This document shows, one piece after another, positions 6,724-14,209 of a DNA stretch of 34,254 nucleotides. This DNA comes from Erysipelotrichaceae bacterium. Lineage in GTDB: Bacteria > Bacillota_I > Bacilli_A > Erysipelotrichales > Erysipelotrichaceae. The stretch is taken from contig JAILBD010000131.1 in the NCBI GenBank assembly GCA_024681275.1, positions 1-34,254 of the forward strand. Reading direction: 5' to 3'. The position numbers and the translations under genes are program-made. The notes below the pieces were generated by a model. The model searched no databases. It saw nothing but the letters and a program-made list of their open reading frames with translations, and had not been told where the DNA came from. Positions within the stretch are counted from its first letter, which is position 1. Each line of letters begins with the position of its first letter.

Positions 6724-7965
6724 ATGGAGAAGACGATACTTCATTGCGATCTCAACTGCTTTTTTGCCTCTGTGGAAATGCTCTACCACCCCGAATACCG
6801 CAATGTTCCGATGGCGGTCGCCGGCGATAAGGAGAACAGACACGGGATCATCCTGGCAAAGAATGTTCCGGCCAAGCAGAAAGGCGTCAAAACAGCAGAA
6901 ACGATCGGTGATGCACAGAAAAAATGTCCGGATCTCATCCTGGTCAAGCCCGATTACCCTTCATACGAATATTTCTCACAGAAGGTACGGGATCTTTACT
7001 ATGAATATACAGACCGCATCGAACCCTTCGGTGTCGACGAATGCTGGCTCGACATCACTGCATCCATATCCTATTTCGGTTCTGTCGAAAAGATCGTCAC
7101 AGATCTTCTCTACAGAGTCAAAAACGAAATCGGTCTGACTCTGTCGATCGGTGTTTCTTCCAGCAAAGTCTATGCAAAACTGGGTTCCGATATGGCAAAA
7201 GAGGACAGCGCCTATTATATTGGCTCGCTTGATGACATTCGTTTTCTGTCCGTCTCCAAGCTCCTATTTGTCGGAGCGCATACCGCTGAGACGCTCAAGA
7301 TACATGGCATTTCGACGATCGGCCAGCTGGCAGACAGTTCCCCTTCCTACCTGAAGACCATCCTTGGAAAAAGCGGTCTGACATTATATCGTTACGCCAA
7401 CGGCATCGACGAAAGCAATATCGGCATCTTCGAACAGAAGAAAGAGCCTGTCAAATCGATCTCCAATTCCCTGACATCTCCGAAGGATCTCTGTGACCTG
7501 GACGATGTCAAGATCGTTCTGACGATCCTCTCACAGAATATCGCATCCCGTCTGAGGAAAAAAGGATTGTATTACAGGACCGTTCACCTCTTTGTCAGGA
7601 CCAATAAACTGAAGGTCCGTACTTTCCAGATGAGCCTCAGGGAAAATTCCGATCTTGCCAAAGAGATATATGATCATGCGTTGGCCCTGTTTGAGAGACA
7701 CTGTGATTTCTCCATTCCCTACCGCTCGATCGGCGCTGCCGTATCTCATCTCTCTGAAAACAAAGACTGCTTTCAGACTTCATTTTTTGAAAGTTCATCT
7801 TATTCCCTCAAAGAAAGGAAACAGGAAATAGCGATGGAAGAGATCAGGAGGAGGTTCGGCAAAGATTCCATCAACCTGCTCAGGGCATACGAAGACAGTG
7901 TTTTGTCTAAACAGGAATTGAAGAACAATGATCTCATCTCCATGTTGAGGGAGGACGGCAGATGA
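6724..7965 (+). CDS. dinB: Y-family translesion DNA polymerase (DinB/UmuC type)
   Basis: A 413-residue error-prone polymerase that copies past DNA lesions. The palm has the metal-binding D9 (HCDLNCFFASVE) and D105/E106 in the signature VDECWLD; the thumb HhH region and little-finger domain follow. The sequence NCFFASVE and the overall length fit the Firmicutes UmuC-like/DinB class. The ATG at 6724 has no clear Shine-Dalgarno and sits 6 nt after a -10 box. The operator in its promoter and the divergent LexA-like gene suggest damage induction. The stop overlaps the next gene (ATGA). Confidence 0.93.
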   Translation: MEKTILHCDLNCFFASVEMLYHPEYRNVPMAVAGDKENRHGIILAKNVPAKQKGVKTAETIGDAQKKCPDLILVKPDYPSYEYFSQKVRDLYYEYTDRIEPFGVDECWLDITASISYFGSVEKIVTDLLYRVKNEIGLTLSIGVSSSKVYAKLGSDMAKEDSAYYIGSLDDIRFLSVSKLLFVGAHTAETLKIHGISTIGQLADSSPSYLKTILGKSGLTLYRYANGIDESNIGIFEQKKEPVKSISNSLTSPKDLCDLDDVKIVLTILSQNIASRLRKKGLYYRTVHLFVRTNKLKVRTFQMSLRENSDLAKEIYDHALALFERHCDFSIPYRSIGAAVSHLSENKDCFQTSFFESSSYSLKERKQEIAMEEIRRRFGKDSINLLRAYEDSVLSKQELKNNDLISMLREDGR

Positions 7966-8210
7966 TCAGAAAGTATGTCGATGTGATCTGTCTCAATGAC
8001 AAGGGAGGAAATATAAAGCCTCTTTTCCTCATCTGGGATGACGATAAAAGGGTCCCGATCAAAAAAGTGAAGGAGATATGTCCGCGCGCTTCACTGAAAG
8101 TCGGAGGTTCCGGACTCCGCTATACCTGCGTCTTCGAACCCAACCGGATCAGACATCTGTATTATGATCGGGGCAAATGGTACGTGGAGATGAATGACCA
8201 TGTGGTATAA
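7962..8210 (+). CDS. Small protein coupled to the Y-family polymerase
   Basis: 82 residues, basic, with mixed beta-type character (KYVDVICLNDKGGNIKPLF ... RYTCVFEPNRIRHLYYDRGKWY) and no membrane segment. The ATG overlaps the dinB stop by 4 bp, and GGGAGG lies about 7 nt upstream, so it is clearly cotranslated. I do not recognise a named family. Small genes often follow UmuC-type polymerases in Firmicutes, and a polymerase-accessory role is a reasonable inference from that, not something the sequence shows. It is not the YolD type as far as I can see. Confidence 0.75.
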   Translation: MIRKYVDVICLNDKGGNIKPLFLIWDDDKRVPIKKVKEICPRASLKVGGSGLRYTCVFEPNRIRHLYYDRGKWYVEMNDHVV

Positions 8211-8211
8211 T
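8203..8211 (+). promoter_or_regulatory. trxB promoter, extended -10
   Basis: TGGTATAAT is a TGn extended -10 with a perfect hexamer at 8206-8211, inside the last codons of the preceding small gene. No good -35 is seen. Transcription would start near 8218, keeping the AGGAAGG ribosome site in the leader. Confidence 0.6.
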
Positions 8212-8238
8212 CGAACTAATCTATAGGAAGGAAATAAA

Positions 8239-9153
8239 ATGGAAGAAAGATATGATGTTGTGATCATCGGCGCAGGTCCTGCCGGCCTGACTGCCGCCAT
8301 TTACGCTTCCAGGGCAAATTTGGAAGTCTTGATCATTGAAGCTGAAGTCAACGGCGGAAAACTCTCAAAGACTTATGAAATAGAAAACTATCCGGGCTAT
8401 GAATCCATCTCCGGTCTCGAACTTGCTGATCATCTGACAAAACACGGTCAGAAATTCGGAGCCAAGCTGATCAGCGGCAACGTTAAAAAGATCGAAGGCA
8501 ATGAAGTCAAAAAAGTCATCCTTGCGGATGGAAGGGAATTTGAAAGCAAAGCTGTCATCATAGCGACCGGAACAAAAGAGAGGACGCTGGCTCTGCCTCA
8601 TGCTGACGAGTTCACAGGCAGAGGCATATCTTATTGTGCTGTCTGTGATGGGTTCTTCTATCGCAACAAGGAAGTCGCCATCATTGGCGGCGGCAACTCC
8701 GCTCTTGAAGAGTCCCTCTATCTTGCCTCTCTGGCATCAAAAGTGACGATCATCATACGCAGGGATGTATTCAGAGCAGATGCTACTGTCGTAGATAAGG
8801 TCAAAGCTAACGAAAAGATCGAGATCATCACCAAGCACGTTCCGGATGCATTGCGCATCGAAGATGACAGGATCACAGGTTTGCAGATCAGAAATGTTGA
8901 GACCGATGAGATCCAGGTCGTTCCTTGCAAAGGGATCTTCCCTTATATCGGAGCTGATGCCTGTACGGATTTTGTGGATCCATCCATCCTGGATGAGAAC
9001 AACTACATTATCGCAAACAGCGATATGTCTACCGCGATCAAAGGCATCTTCGCTGCCGGGGACTGCATCAGGAAAGACCTCCGTCAGGTCGTCACAGCCT
9101 GCAACGACGGTGCGATCGCTGCCAACAGCGTTATCAAATATCTGAAAGACTGA
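8239..9153 (+). CDS. trxB: Thioredoxin reductase
   Basis: A 304-residue cytoplasmic flavoenzyme that passes electrons from NADPH through FAD to thioredoxin. It has the FAD-binding GAGPAG at 11-16, the redox pair C133-A-V-C136 in SYCAVCDGFF, the NADPH-binding IIGGGNSALEE and the C-terminal GIFAAGDCI FAD motif. Length is normal. The start follows AGGAAGG. It is monocistronic: an extended -10 lies upstream and a bidirectional terminator follows, shared with the convergent efp. Confidence 0.95.
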   Translation: MEERYDVVIIGAGPAGLTAAIYASRANLEVLIIEAEVNGGKLSKTYEIENYPGYESISGLELADHLTKHGQKFGAKLISGNVKKIEGNEVKKVILADGREFESKAVIIATGTKERTLALPHADEFTGRGISYCAVCDGFFYRNKEVAIIGGGNSALEESLYLASLASKVTIIIRRDVFRADATVVDKVKANEKIEIITKHVPDALRIEDDRITGLQIRNVETDEIQVVPCKGIFPYIGADACTDFVDPSILDENNYIIANSDMSTAIKGIFAAGDCIRKDLRQVVTACNDGAIAANSVIKYLKD

Positions 9154-9163
9154 AGCATGTAAA

Positions 9164-9192
9164 AACCGCAATCTGATTGCGGTTCTTTTTTT
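9164..9192. terminator. Bidirectional terminator between trxB and efp
   Basis: AACCGCAAT / ATTGCGGTT (9164-9172 with 9176-9184) forms a 9-bp stem with a 3-nt loop. Seven T residues follow on the plus strand and five on the minus strand, serving both convergent genes. Confidence 0.88.
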
Positions 9193-9748
9193 ATGCGCGT
9201 CCGGAATACTTGCCGTCTATCGTCGAAACGGTGATGCGTTCTCCCTGTTCGATGAACAGAGGGACCTTGACCTGCAAGCCTGTCTCAGTGACTGCGTTTT
9301 TCAGTGCACTCGTCGCTGTATTGCCTTTGACAGCTGCTTCACACTCCACCAGTTCCAGATCGACCTTATCCGGCAGCTCTACGCCCAGGATCTCACCTTC
9401 ATAGAAAGTGACTGTGACATCAAGGTTCGGTACCAGGAATTTGGATTCCCATTCCAGTCTCTCTGTCGGGATCTCCAGCTGTTCATAGGATTCTGTATCC
9501 ATAAATACGAAAGAATCACCTGAATCATAAAGGAACTGCATCGGTCTTTTATCAAGATATGCTTCACCGACCTGATCGGAACCGATGAAAGACAGTTCTT
9601 TTACTACGCCGCTTCTTGGCACTTTGACCTTGACCTTGACCTTCATCTTGGCCATGGCGGTCTTGTTTAACTGAATATCGATACACTGATATAATTCATT
9701 TTCCCAGGTAAAACAAGTCCCCGGTTTGATTTCTGTACAGTTGAGCAT
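9191..9748 (-). CDS. efp: Translation elongation factor P
   Basis: 185 residues. EF-P enters stalled ribosomes and promotes peptide bonds at proline runs. The KOW-like N-domain (1-65) is followed by two OB domains; the C-terminal EQGERITVSTIDGKYSGRA matches the family end. The tip loop reads QLNKTAMAKMKVK rather than the common PGKG-containing form, leaving K29 as the probable functional lysine. The start follows AAAGGAGG, and a TATAAT lies upstream. comG genes lie just upstream on the same strand. Confidence 0.93.
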   Translation of the reverse strand: MLNCTEIKPGTCFTWENELYQCIDIQLNKTAMAKMKVKVKVKVPRSGVVKELSFIGSDQVGEAYLDKRPMQFLYDSGDSFVFMDTESYEQLEIPTERLEWESKFLVPNLDVTVTFYEGEILGVELPDKVDLELVECEAAVKGNTATSALKNAVTETGLQVKVPLFIEQGERITVSTIDGKYSGRA

Positions 9749-9779
9749 TGTTTAACCTCCTTTACTTCTTTCCTCTAGT

Positions 9780-9785
9780 ATTATA
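9780..9785 (-). promoter_or_regulatory. Probable -10 of the efp promoter
   Basis: A perfect TATAAT on the minus strand in the 63-bp gap between the last comG gene and efp, about 31 nt before the start codon. The -35 region is poor. Confidence 0.45.
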
Positions 9786-9811
9786 CATGAAAACAAATGA
9801 ACTTATTATCC

Positions 9812-10192
9812 TCAATATCTTTCAGTCTGAAAATCGATGATCTGCCTTTCATATGTCGTGATCCTCATCCTGTAATCCAGAAAATGCAGTTCATATCCCT
9901 CGCTTGACATGTAGACAGCTACATAGATCCCGTCTGTGACAAAATCTTCTATCTCCTCATCCCTTGCCAGCATGCATTTGAAAGAATCGATGACAGCTGC
10001 TTCCACTTCAAAGATTTCCTCAAATTCCCGGAGATTCTCATACGTCTCGTTCGCTTTTTCTATATAGTCACTCTTCGCCGCTATCAAACTGATCAGAGCG
10101 CACATCGCAATCAGAAAAAGCGTCGAGATAAAACCCGCGTTGGCTGGCAATGACCCTTTCACGATCACCGTTCTTTTTCTGATAACAGACAT
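9812..10192 (-). CDS. comGG: ComGG-like minor pseudopilin
   Basis: Up to 126 residues. After a basic N-terminus, AGFISTLFLIAMCALISLIA looks like a prepilin-type hydrophobic helix preceded by a possible G-F cleavage site; the rest is acidic and soluble. It is the last gene of the comG operon, which fits ComGG, a poorly conserved minor pseudopilin. The start is uncertain: ATG at 10192, or GTG at 10168 or 10162, or TTG at 10150. All lie inside comGF, giving an overlap of at least 83 bp. Confidence 0.5.
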   Translation of the reverse strand: MSVIRKRTVIVKGSLPANAGFISTLFLIAMCALISLIAAKSDYIEKANETYENLREFEEIFEVEAAVIDSFKCMLARDEEIEDFVTDGIYVAVYMSSEGYELHFLDYRMRITTYERQIIDFQTERY

Positions 10193-10511
10193 AGATCACT
10201 CCATTCTTTTCCTCAAAACGCAGATCCTCCAATTCAGCCAAAAAGATCTGTGTCCCTGGTTGCATGATGAGCTTGCCGTTGATCAGGGAAAGAGAACAAT
10301 CCCTGTTCTTGTATCTGAATTCCAGTACTCTGCTTCCGAATTCAAGATCATAGCTGATCAGCATCATCTCTCTTAACTGGCATAGAGCTATCTCATCAGC
10401 GATCTCATCATAGGAAAAAGGAAGCTCTGCTGTATATCTGAATGCCAGCATGAAGATCGGAAGAAGTGCCAGAATGATCGCAAATGCGATAAGATTCCTA
10501 ATCAGATTCAT
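10068..10511 (-). CDS. comGF: ComGF-like competence pseudopilus protein
   Basis: About 147 residues from the ATG at 10511; an upstream GTG at 10529 is possible. A membrane helix (LIAFAIILALLPIFMLAF) is followed by a soluble domain containing SLSLINGKLIMQPGTQIFLAEL, resembling the ComGF family. Both starts overlap the comGE stop and neither has a ribosome site, so coupling is likely. No classic GFTLLE cleavage motif is visible. The C-terminal tail is encoded in DNA that also encodes the comGG membrane helix in another frame. Confidence 0.6.
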   Translation of the reverse strand: MNLIRNLIAFAIILALLPIFMLAFRYTAELPFSYDEIADEIALCQLREMMLISYDLEFGSRVLEFRYKNRDCSLSLINGKLIMQPGTQIFLAELEDLRFEEKNGVIYVCYQKKNGDRERVIASQRGFYLDAFSDCDVRSDQFDSGEE

Positions 10512-10713
10512 AAGACACACAGCTTTCACAGCTGTTGAATCCGTTCAGTATCCTCTCATAATTCTGATTGGACCGTTCCTGATACTGAAGATAGCCCTCC
10601 TCATAGCGCTGATTCAAGGAAAAGATCGAGTAGCAGAGGATACATACGGCAGACACGATGAAGACGCACAACAATGCGTCCAGAAGAAAGAAACCCTTAT
10701 CTGACGAGCACAT
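10498..10713 (-). CDS. comGE: ComGE-like minor pseudopilin
   Basis: 71 residues. DKGFFLLDALLCVFIVSAVCIL is a prepilin cleavage site and helix, with D replacing the usual Glu at +5. The ATG at 10713 is chosen because GGGGA lies 7 nt upstream and the resulting leader (MCSSDKG) has a normal prepilin length; the frame is open to 10752. It overlaps comGD by 17 bp and comGF by 14 bp. The gene-specific name rests on order in the operon. Confidence 0.55.
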   Translation of the reverse strand: MCSSDKGFFLLDALLCVFIVSAVCILCYSIFSLNQRYEEGYLQYQERSNQNYERILNGFNSCESCVSYESD

Positions 10714-11002
10714 AACCATTCCCCAGATTAAAGGTATAAACACAATGGCCAAACTCTATCGTTCTGGCAAGATTGATATGCCCCATCGAGTTGAAAGAGA
10801 TGCCCTTTTGATATGATACGGGACACTTCAGTTTCATCGTCTGTGACTGAATGAGGAAATACTCATTCAGAAAATAATACTTTTCCACATCCGGCTGCCT
10901 GGAATGGTTCAAAGCGATCACCAGCATCGAGCTGATCATCAGGATACATACCAGCATCTCCAGCATGCTGAAACCATGTTCAGTTGATGATGCAGTGTCC
11001 AT
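10697..11002 (-). CDS. comGD: ComGD-like minor pseudopilin
   Basis: 101 residues. EHGFSMLEMLVCILMISSMLVI is a good prepilin signal: cleavage after Gly, Glu at +5, hydrophobic helix. The soluble part contains two Cys residues beyond the helix (KCPVSY and GHCVY) that could form a disulfide outside the membrane. The ATG at 11002 overlaps the comGC end by 23 bp. It would be a minor subunit of the DNA-uptake pseudopilus. Confidence 0.7.
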   Translation of the reverse strand: MDTASSTEHGFSMLEMLVCILMISSMLVIALNHSRQPDVEKYYFLNEYFLIQSQTMKLKCPVSYQKGISFNSMGHINLARTIEFGHCVYTFNLGNGYVLVR

Positions 11003-11276
11003 CAACGATCACCAGATCAGAACCATTCGAACAGTGTGTCTGGTCTTCCTGCAGATAGCCACCATGCACCAGATCTGCCATCGAGTTCGGAACGCTGCCA
11101 TAATCCAGTCTGAACTGTGCGATCGCCGCATCCACGACTTTCGTGAGCGCCTCACAAGCTCTGGAATCCACTGATGATATGACTTTGGAAACATTCGGTA
11201 TGCTCAGCAGCAACAGTATCGAAACGATGATGACGACCACTACCATTTCCAGTAGTGTAAAACCTTTTTCATTCAT
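10980..11276 (-). CDS. comGC: Major competence pseudopilin ComGC
   Basis: 98 residues. MNEKGFTLLEMVVVVIIVSI is a textbook type IV prepilin leader with KG-F cleavage and Glu at +5. The body has two Cys (CEALTK and THCSNG) and a third near the end. As the major subunit it should form the short pilus that captures DNA for transformation, after processing by ComC. The start follows AAGGAGG. It lies 10 bp after comGB. Confidence 0.9.
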   Translation of the reverse strand: MNEKGFTLLEMVVVVIIVSILLLLSIPNVSKVISSVDSRACEALTKVVDAAIAQFRLDYGSVPNSMADLVHGGYLQEDQTHCSNGSDLVIVDGHCIIN

Positions 11277-11286
11277 TTAAACCTCC

Positions 11287-12294
11287 TTAAAACGAACTGA
11301 TCGCCTGCATCGGCATGAACAGGATCTGATAGATGAAGATCACGACAGCGCCGATGAACAGATAGGTCAGTATCTGTATCGTGAGCGAATACGCTCTCAT
11401 CCTGACTGCGATCTTTTCTTTTGCCAGGAAAATATATGATTCGATCACAGAAGAAAAATCATTCGTATGATTTGCGATCTTGATGAAACGGGCAAGAGAA
11501 GAATCGTAGAAACGATCCGTCGCCGCTTCTTTCAAGGTCCTGCCCTCCATCAGGCTCTCATCCATCCTGAAAGCGAGCAGGGATACGATGGGCTTGCTTT
11601 TCATGGCCTTAAGGATGGAAAGTGATTCCCTTGTCGAATAGCCGTGTTCCATGCAGATCAGAAGCAGGGACATGAATTCTTCCGAATAGAAGATACTGAG
11701 AAAAGAATTGGGAAAGTGACGGGACAGGAAGATGTACAGGAAAGCGATCCTGCCGGGACGGCTGAAGGCAATAAGTATGGCAAAGAGGATCAGGACACCA
11801 TAGTAAAAGGCTTTCACAAAGATGCGGAAAAGAAGCCTCATATCTTTGTAGATGCCTAGATCGGCATGAAAAGTCCCGATAAGGGCGAATATCGAATCGA
11901 TCCCATAGAGATCAAAAAGATAAAGTGAGGTGATGGAAATGAAAAGAAGGATCAGCGGATAAGCCAGAGAATTCATCAGCCTTCTCTTGTCTTCTTCGTT
12001 GTTTCTGCAGAAACGAAGCGAGATCGATAAAGAAGACGCAAAAGACAGAGAATTCAAGAGCGAGACCACATAAGGCCTGATCTGTTTCGGAAGATAATCC
12101 TGAATGACCTTTTCGATCAGAGATCCCTCATCCAGTTTCTTTCGGATCTCAGAAAAGATCTTCTCATTTCGGCTGCTTTTCAAAAGAATGAAACACTCGT
12201 TCAGTGAAAGATCCGTTTCCAAGAGCTTCGAAAGATAAGAGAGATCTTCGATGCTCAAAGTCTTTTCAGTAAAAATCTTTCGCAAAGATCCCAT
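11287..12294 (-). CDS. comGB: ComGB, pilus assembly membrane platform protein
   Basis: 335 residues of the GspF/PilC type, with two T2SF domains and hydrophobic segments (about 110-125, 160-180 and the C-terminal LTYLFIGAVVIFIYQILFMP). It forms the inner-membrane base on which the ComGA motor acts. The second domain has the family-typical CMEHGYSTRESLSIL. The start is placed at ATG 12294, behind AAGGGGA; this overlaps comGA by 29 bp. The frame is open to 12324. Confidence 0.85.
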   Translation of the reverse strand: MGSLRKIFTEKTLSIEDLSYLSKLLETDLSLNECFILLKSSRNEKIFSEIRKKLDEGSLIEKVIQDYLPKQIRPYVVSLLNSLSFASSLSISLRFCRNNEEDKRRLMNSLAYPLILLFISITSLYLFDLYGIDSIFALIGTFHADLGIYKDMRLLFRIFVKAFYYGVLILFAILIAFSRPGRIAFLYIFLSRHFPNSFLSIFYSEEFMSLLLICMEHGYSTRESLSILKAMKSKPIVSLLAFRMDESLMEGRTLKEAATDRFYDSSLARFIKIANHTNDFSSVIESYIFLAKEKIAVRMRAYSLTIQILTYLFIGAVVIFIYQILFMPMQAISSF

Positions 12295-13228
12295 TTTCGA
12301 TCCCCTTCTCCACCTGCATATCAATGTTCAGAAACGTCGGGGAATTATGTTTGTGAATGCGGAAATACTCGATCTCCTTGGAATCCATGATCTCATAGAG
12401 AACGATCTTCTCATGCGAGTTGTTTCTGATCATCATCCGCTGGTTCGCTACGCAAAGAAGGTTCTCATACAGGTGATCTTCATTGACACCGAGTTCTGTG
12501 AGCCGCGAAATGCAGCTGCTTGCCCTGGATGTGTGGATCGTGGAAAGAACAAGGTGACCGGTATTTGCAGCAACGACAGCCATCTTTGCCGCTTTCTCAT
12601 CTCTGATCTCACCGATCATAATGATATCCGGATCATGTCTGAGGATCTGTTTGATCCCTTCCGCATAATCAAAGTTCCTTGCCTCATTGACTGCCAGCTG
12701 TATCATGTAATCCTGATAGACTTCGATCGGATCTTCAATCGAGTAGATCTTCTTGTTTTTAACGCTCTTTAAAAGTGAATACAGCGTCGTCGTCTTGCCT
12801 GAACCCGTAGGTCCTGAAAACAGGATCAGTCCGCACCTGTGGTGCAAAAGTGACTTGAAATAGCGATTCTGCATCTGCAGACCGGACAGCGAATCCACAT
12901 CGACTTTAAGCTTGCTGTTAAGGATACGCAGCACGCCGTTTGTATAATTGACCTTGTTGATGACGGCAAAACGCAGGGACAAAAGCTGACCGTCAACTTC
13001 CATCTCAAACTGCCCTGTCTGAGGTGTCATGATGTTTCCCACATCGAGATTCGCCAGATACTGCAGATAGCGGATCAGTTTATAGTCTTCGAATTTGCTC
13101 TTGACCTGATGGCACAGCCCATCGATACGCATTTCGATCCTGACATCCTGGAAATTCATCATGAAATGGATATCAGTCGCATTGTACTTCAGTGCCAGTC
13201 TGAGCAGAGCCAGAAGTCTTTCTTCCAT
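12266..13228 (-). CDS. comGA: ComGA, pseudopilus assembly ATPase
   Basis: 320 residues of the GspE/PilB secretion ATPase family, shorter than pilus ATPases, as ComGA is. It has Walker A GPTGSGKTTT (139-148), the Asp box SIEDPIE, Walker B DIIMIGEIRD (201-210) and the His-box VLSTIHTSRA. It hydrolyses ATP to drive pseudopilus assembly. The start is preceded by GGAGG. It is the first of seven overlapping comG genes. I found no recognisable ComX-type or ComK-type promoter in the 50 bp upstream. Confidence 0.9.
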   Translation of the reverse strand: MEERLLALLRLALKYNATDIHFMMNFQDVRIEMRIDGLCHQVKSKFEDYKLIRYLQYLANLDVGNIMTPQTGQFEMEVDGQLLSLRFAVINKVNYTNGVLRILNSKLKVDVDSLSGLQMQNRYFKSLLHHRCGLILFSGPTGSGKTTTLYSLLKSVKNKKIYSIEDPIEVYQDYMIQLAVNEARNFDYAEGIKQILRHDPDIIMIGEIRDEKAAKMAVVAANTGHLVLSTIHTSRASSCISRLTELGVNEDHLYENLLCVANQRMMIRNNSHEKIVLYEIMDSKEIEYFRIHKHNSPTFLNIDMQVEKGIENGIFAKDFY

Positions 13229-13278
13229 TCTTTTTCCTCCATATCATGATTTGGAAAAAAGAAAGAAAATCCTTAATA

Positions 13279-13311
13279 AAAAAGCTCATTTTTCAAACAA
13301 ATGAGCTTTTT
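13279..13311 (-). terminator. Terminator after the MBL hydrolase gene
   Basis: A perfect 13-bp stem AAAAAGCTCATTT / AAATGAGCTTTTT (13279-13291 with 13299-13311), 7-nt loop, T-rich on both sides. It ends the MBL gene and separates it from comGA. Confidence 0.88.
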
Positions 13312-13312
13312 C

Positions 13313-13909
13313 TTATCTTAAGAACCAATTATTAGCCAATTCTGCGGACAAAGTTGAATAGGAATCATGACCAGGCAGGATATAGTAATCCTTTTCAAAC
13401 GTTTTGAAGATCCGCAATGACTGTCTCAGCAGGCTATCATCTCCACCTTCGAGATCAGTCCTTCCAACCGATCCTTTGAACAGAGTGTCTCCGGTAAAGA
13501 TCTGATCATCGAATACAAAAATGACCGATCCGGGAGTATGTCCGGGTGTGAAGATCACATCAAACCCGAAAGGACCGATCTTCATCTTTCCTTCTTTCAG
13601 ATGCACGAGAGGACAACTGATATAGGCGCTCTGGCCAAACAAAGCACCTGCGTGCTTATCACGGGCAAGCGCCTCATCAAAAGGATGGATATAGACCGGA
13701 CAGCCATATCTTTCATACAGGCCATCGACCGCTTTGATATGATCAAAATGGCCATGTGTCAACAGGACTGCCAAGAGCTTGCGATCCCCCAGCTTTTCGA
13801 TCACCTTATCCGCTTTGCCAGCCGGATCGATCACGATCGCTTCATCATTCTCACTTATGAGATAGGTGTTGGTAGCCATAGATCCCATCACATAGATTTC
13901 GGTGTTCAT
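13313..13909 (-). CDS. MBL-fold metallo-hydrolase (glyoxalase II-like)
   Basis: 198 residues of the metallo-beta-lactamase fold, small GloB-like subgroup. The zinc site is THGHFDH (51-57); further ligands are in FTPGHTPGSV, FTGDTLF and the C-terminal LPGHDSYST. Such proteins usually hydrolyse thioesters such as hydroxyacyl-glutathione analogues; the true substrate is unknown. The ATG at 13909 gives a normal N-terminus (NTEIYVMGSMATNTYLI). No Shine-Dalgarno is visible, because the rpmG terminator lies immediately upstream. Confidence 0.85.
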   Translation of the reverse strand: MNTEIYVMGSMATNTYLISENDEAIVIDPAGKADKVIEKLGDRKLLAVLLTHGHFDHIKAVDGLYERYGCPVYIHPFDEALARDKHAGALFGQSAYISCPLVHLKEGKMKIGPFGFDVIFTPGHTPGSVIFVFDDQIFTGDTLFKGSVGRTDLEGGDDSLLRQSLRIFKTFEKDYYILPGHDSYSTLSAELANNWFLR

Positions 13910-13916
13910 CGTAAAC

Positions 13917-13938
13917 AAAAAATAGGCTTAGGCCTATT
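13917..13938 (-). terminator. Terminator of rpmG
   Basis: AATAGGC / GCCTATT (13932-13938 with 13921-13927) with a 4-nt loop, then six T residues on the minus strand. The rpmG stop codon lies within the stem, and the U-tract ends 8 nt from the next gene's ATG. Confidence 0.7.
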
Positions 13939-14086
13939 TCTTCTCCTTATGAACAGTCATCTTGTTGCACTTAGGACAGAACTTTTTGATTTCCATCTTT
14001 TCAGGATGTTTTTTCTTATTTCTTGAACCGTAGTAAGTCTCTTCACCACACTCGGAACATTTGAAAGTAACGAAGTCTCTAGGCAT
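13934..14086 (-). CDS. rpmG: 50S ribosomal protein L33
   Basis: 50 residues. It carries two CxxC pairs, CSEC near residue 10 and CPKC near residue 37, so it is the zinc-binding (C+) form. The middle reads ETYYGSRNKKKHPEKMEIKKFCPKC, shown here only in its key parts: TYYGSRNKK and EIKKFCPKC. Known role: a peripheral 50S subunit protein near the E site. The start follows GGGAGG. It has a promoter upstream and a terminator beginning in its stop codon. Confidence 0.93.
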   Translation of the reverse strand: MPRDFVTFKCSECGEETYYGSRNKKKHPEKMEIKKFCPKCNKMTVHKEKK

Positions 14087-14116
14087 TTTCTACTAACCTC
14101 CCATTTACGCTTAATC

Positions 14117-14146
14117 ATTCTATCACACAACATATTTAAAATTCAA
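14117..14146 (-). promoter_or_regulatory. rpmG promoter
   Basis: On the minus strand TTGAAT (14141-14146) and TAGAAT (14117-14122) are 18 bp apart. They lie between the ruvB terminator and rpmG in the right orientation. Confidence 0.5.
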
Positions 14147-14185
14147 TCTTTTTTATCGAACGTTCTCAAAGTCCATATAGTATTC

Positions 14186-14209
14186 AAAAACTCACCTGAT
14201 GGTGAGTTT
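14186..14209 (-). terminator. Terminator of ruvB
   Basis: AAACTCACC / GGTGAGTTT (14188-14196 with 14201-14209), 9 bp with a 4-nt loop and five T residues on the minus strand. The stem includes part of the ruvB stop codon. Confidence 0.88.

Noticed and set aside
13229..13278. A competence-specific promoter (ComX cin-box or ComK box) before comGA
   Set aside because: No matching motif could be found in the short gap, so none is annotated.
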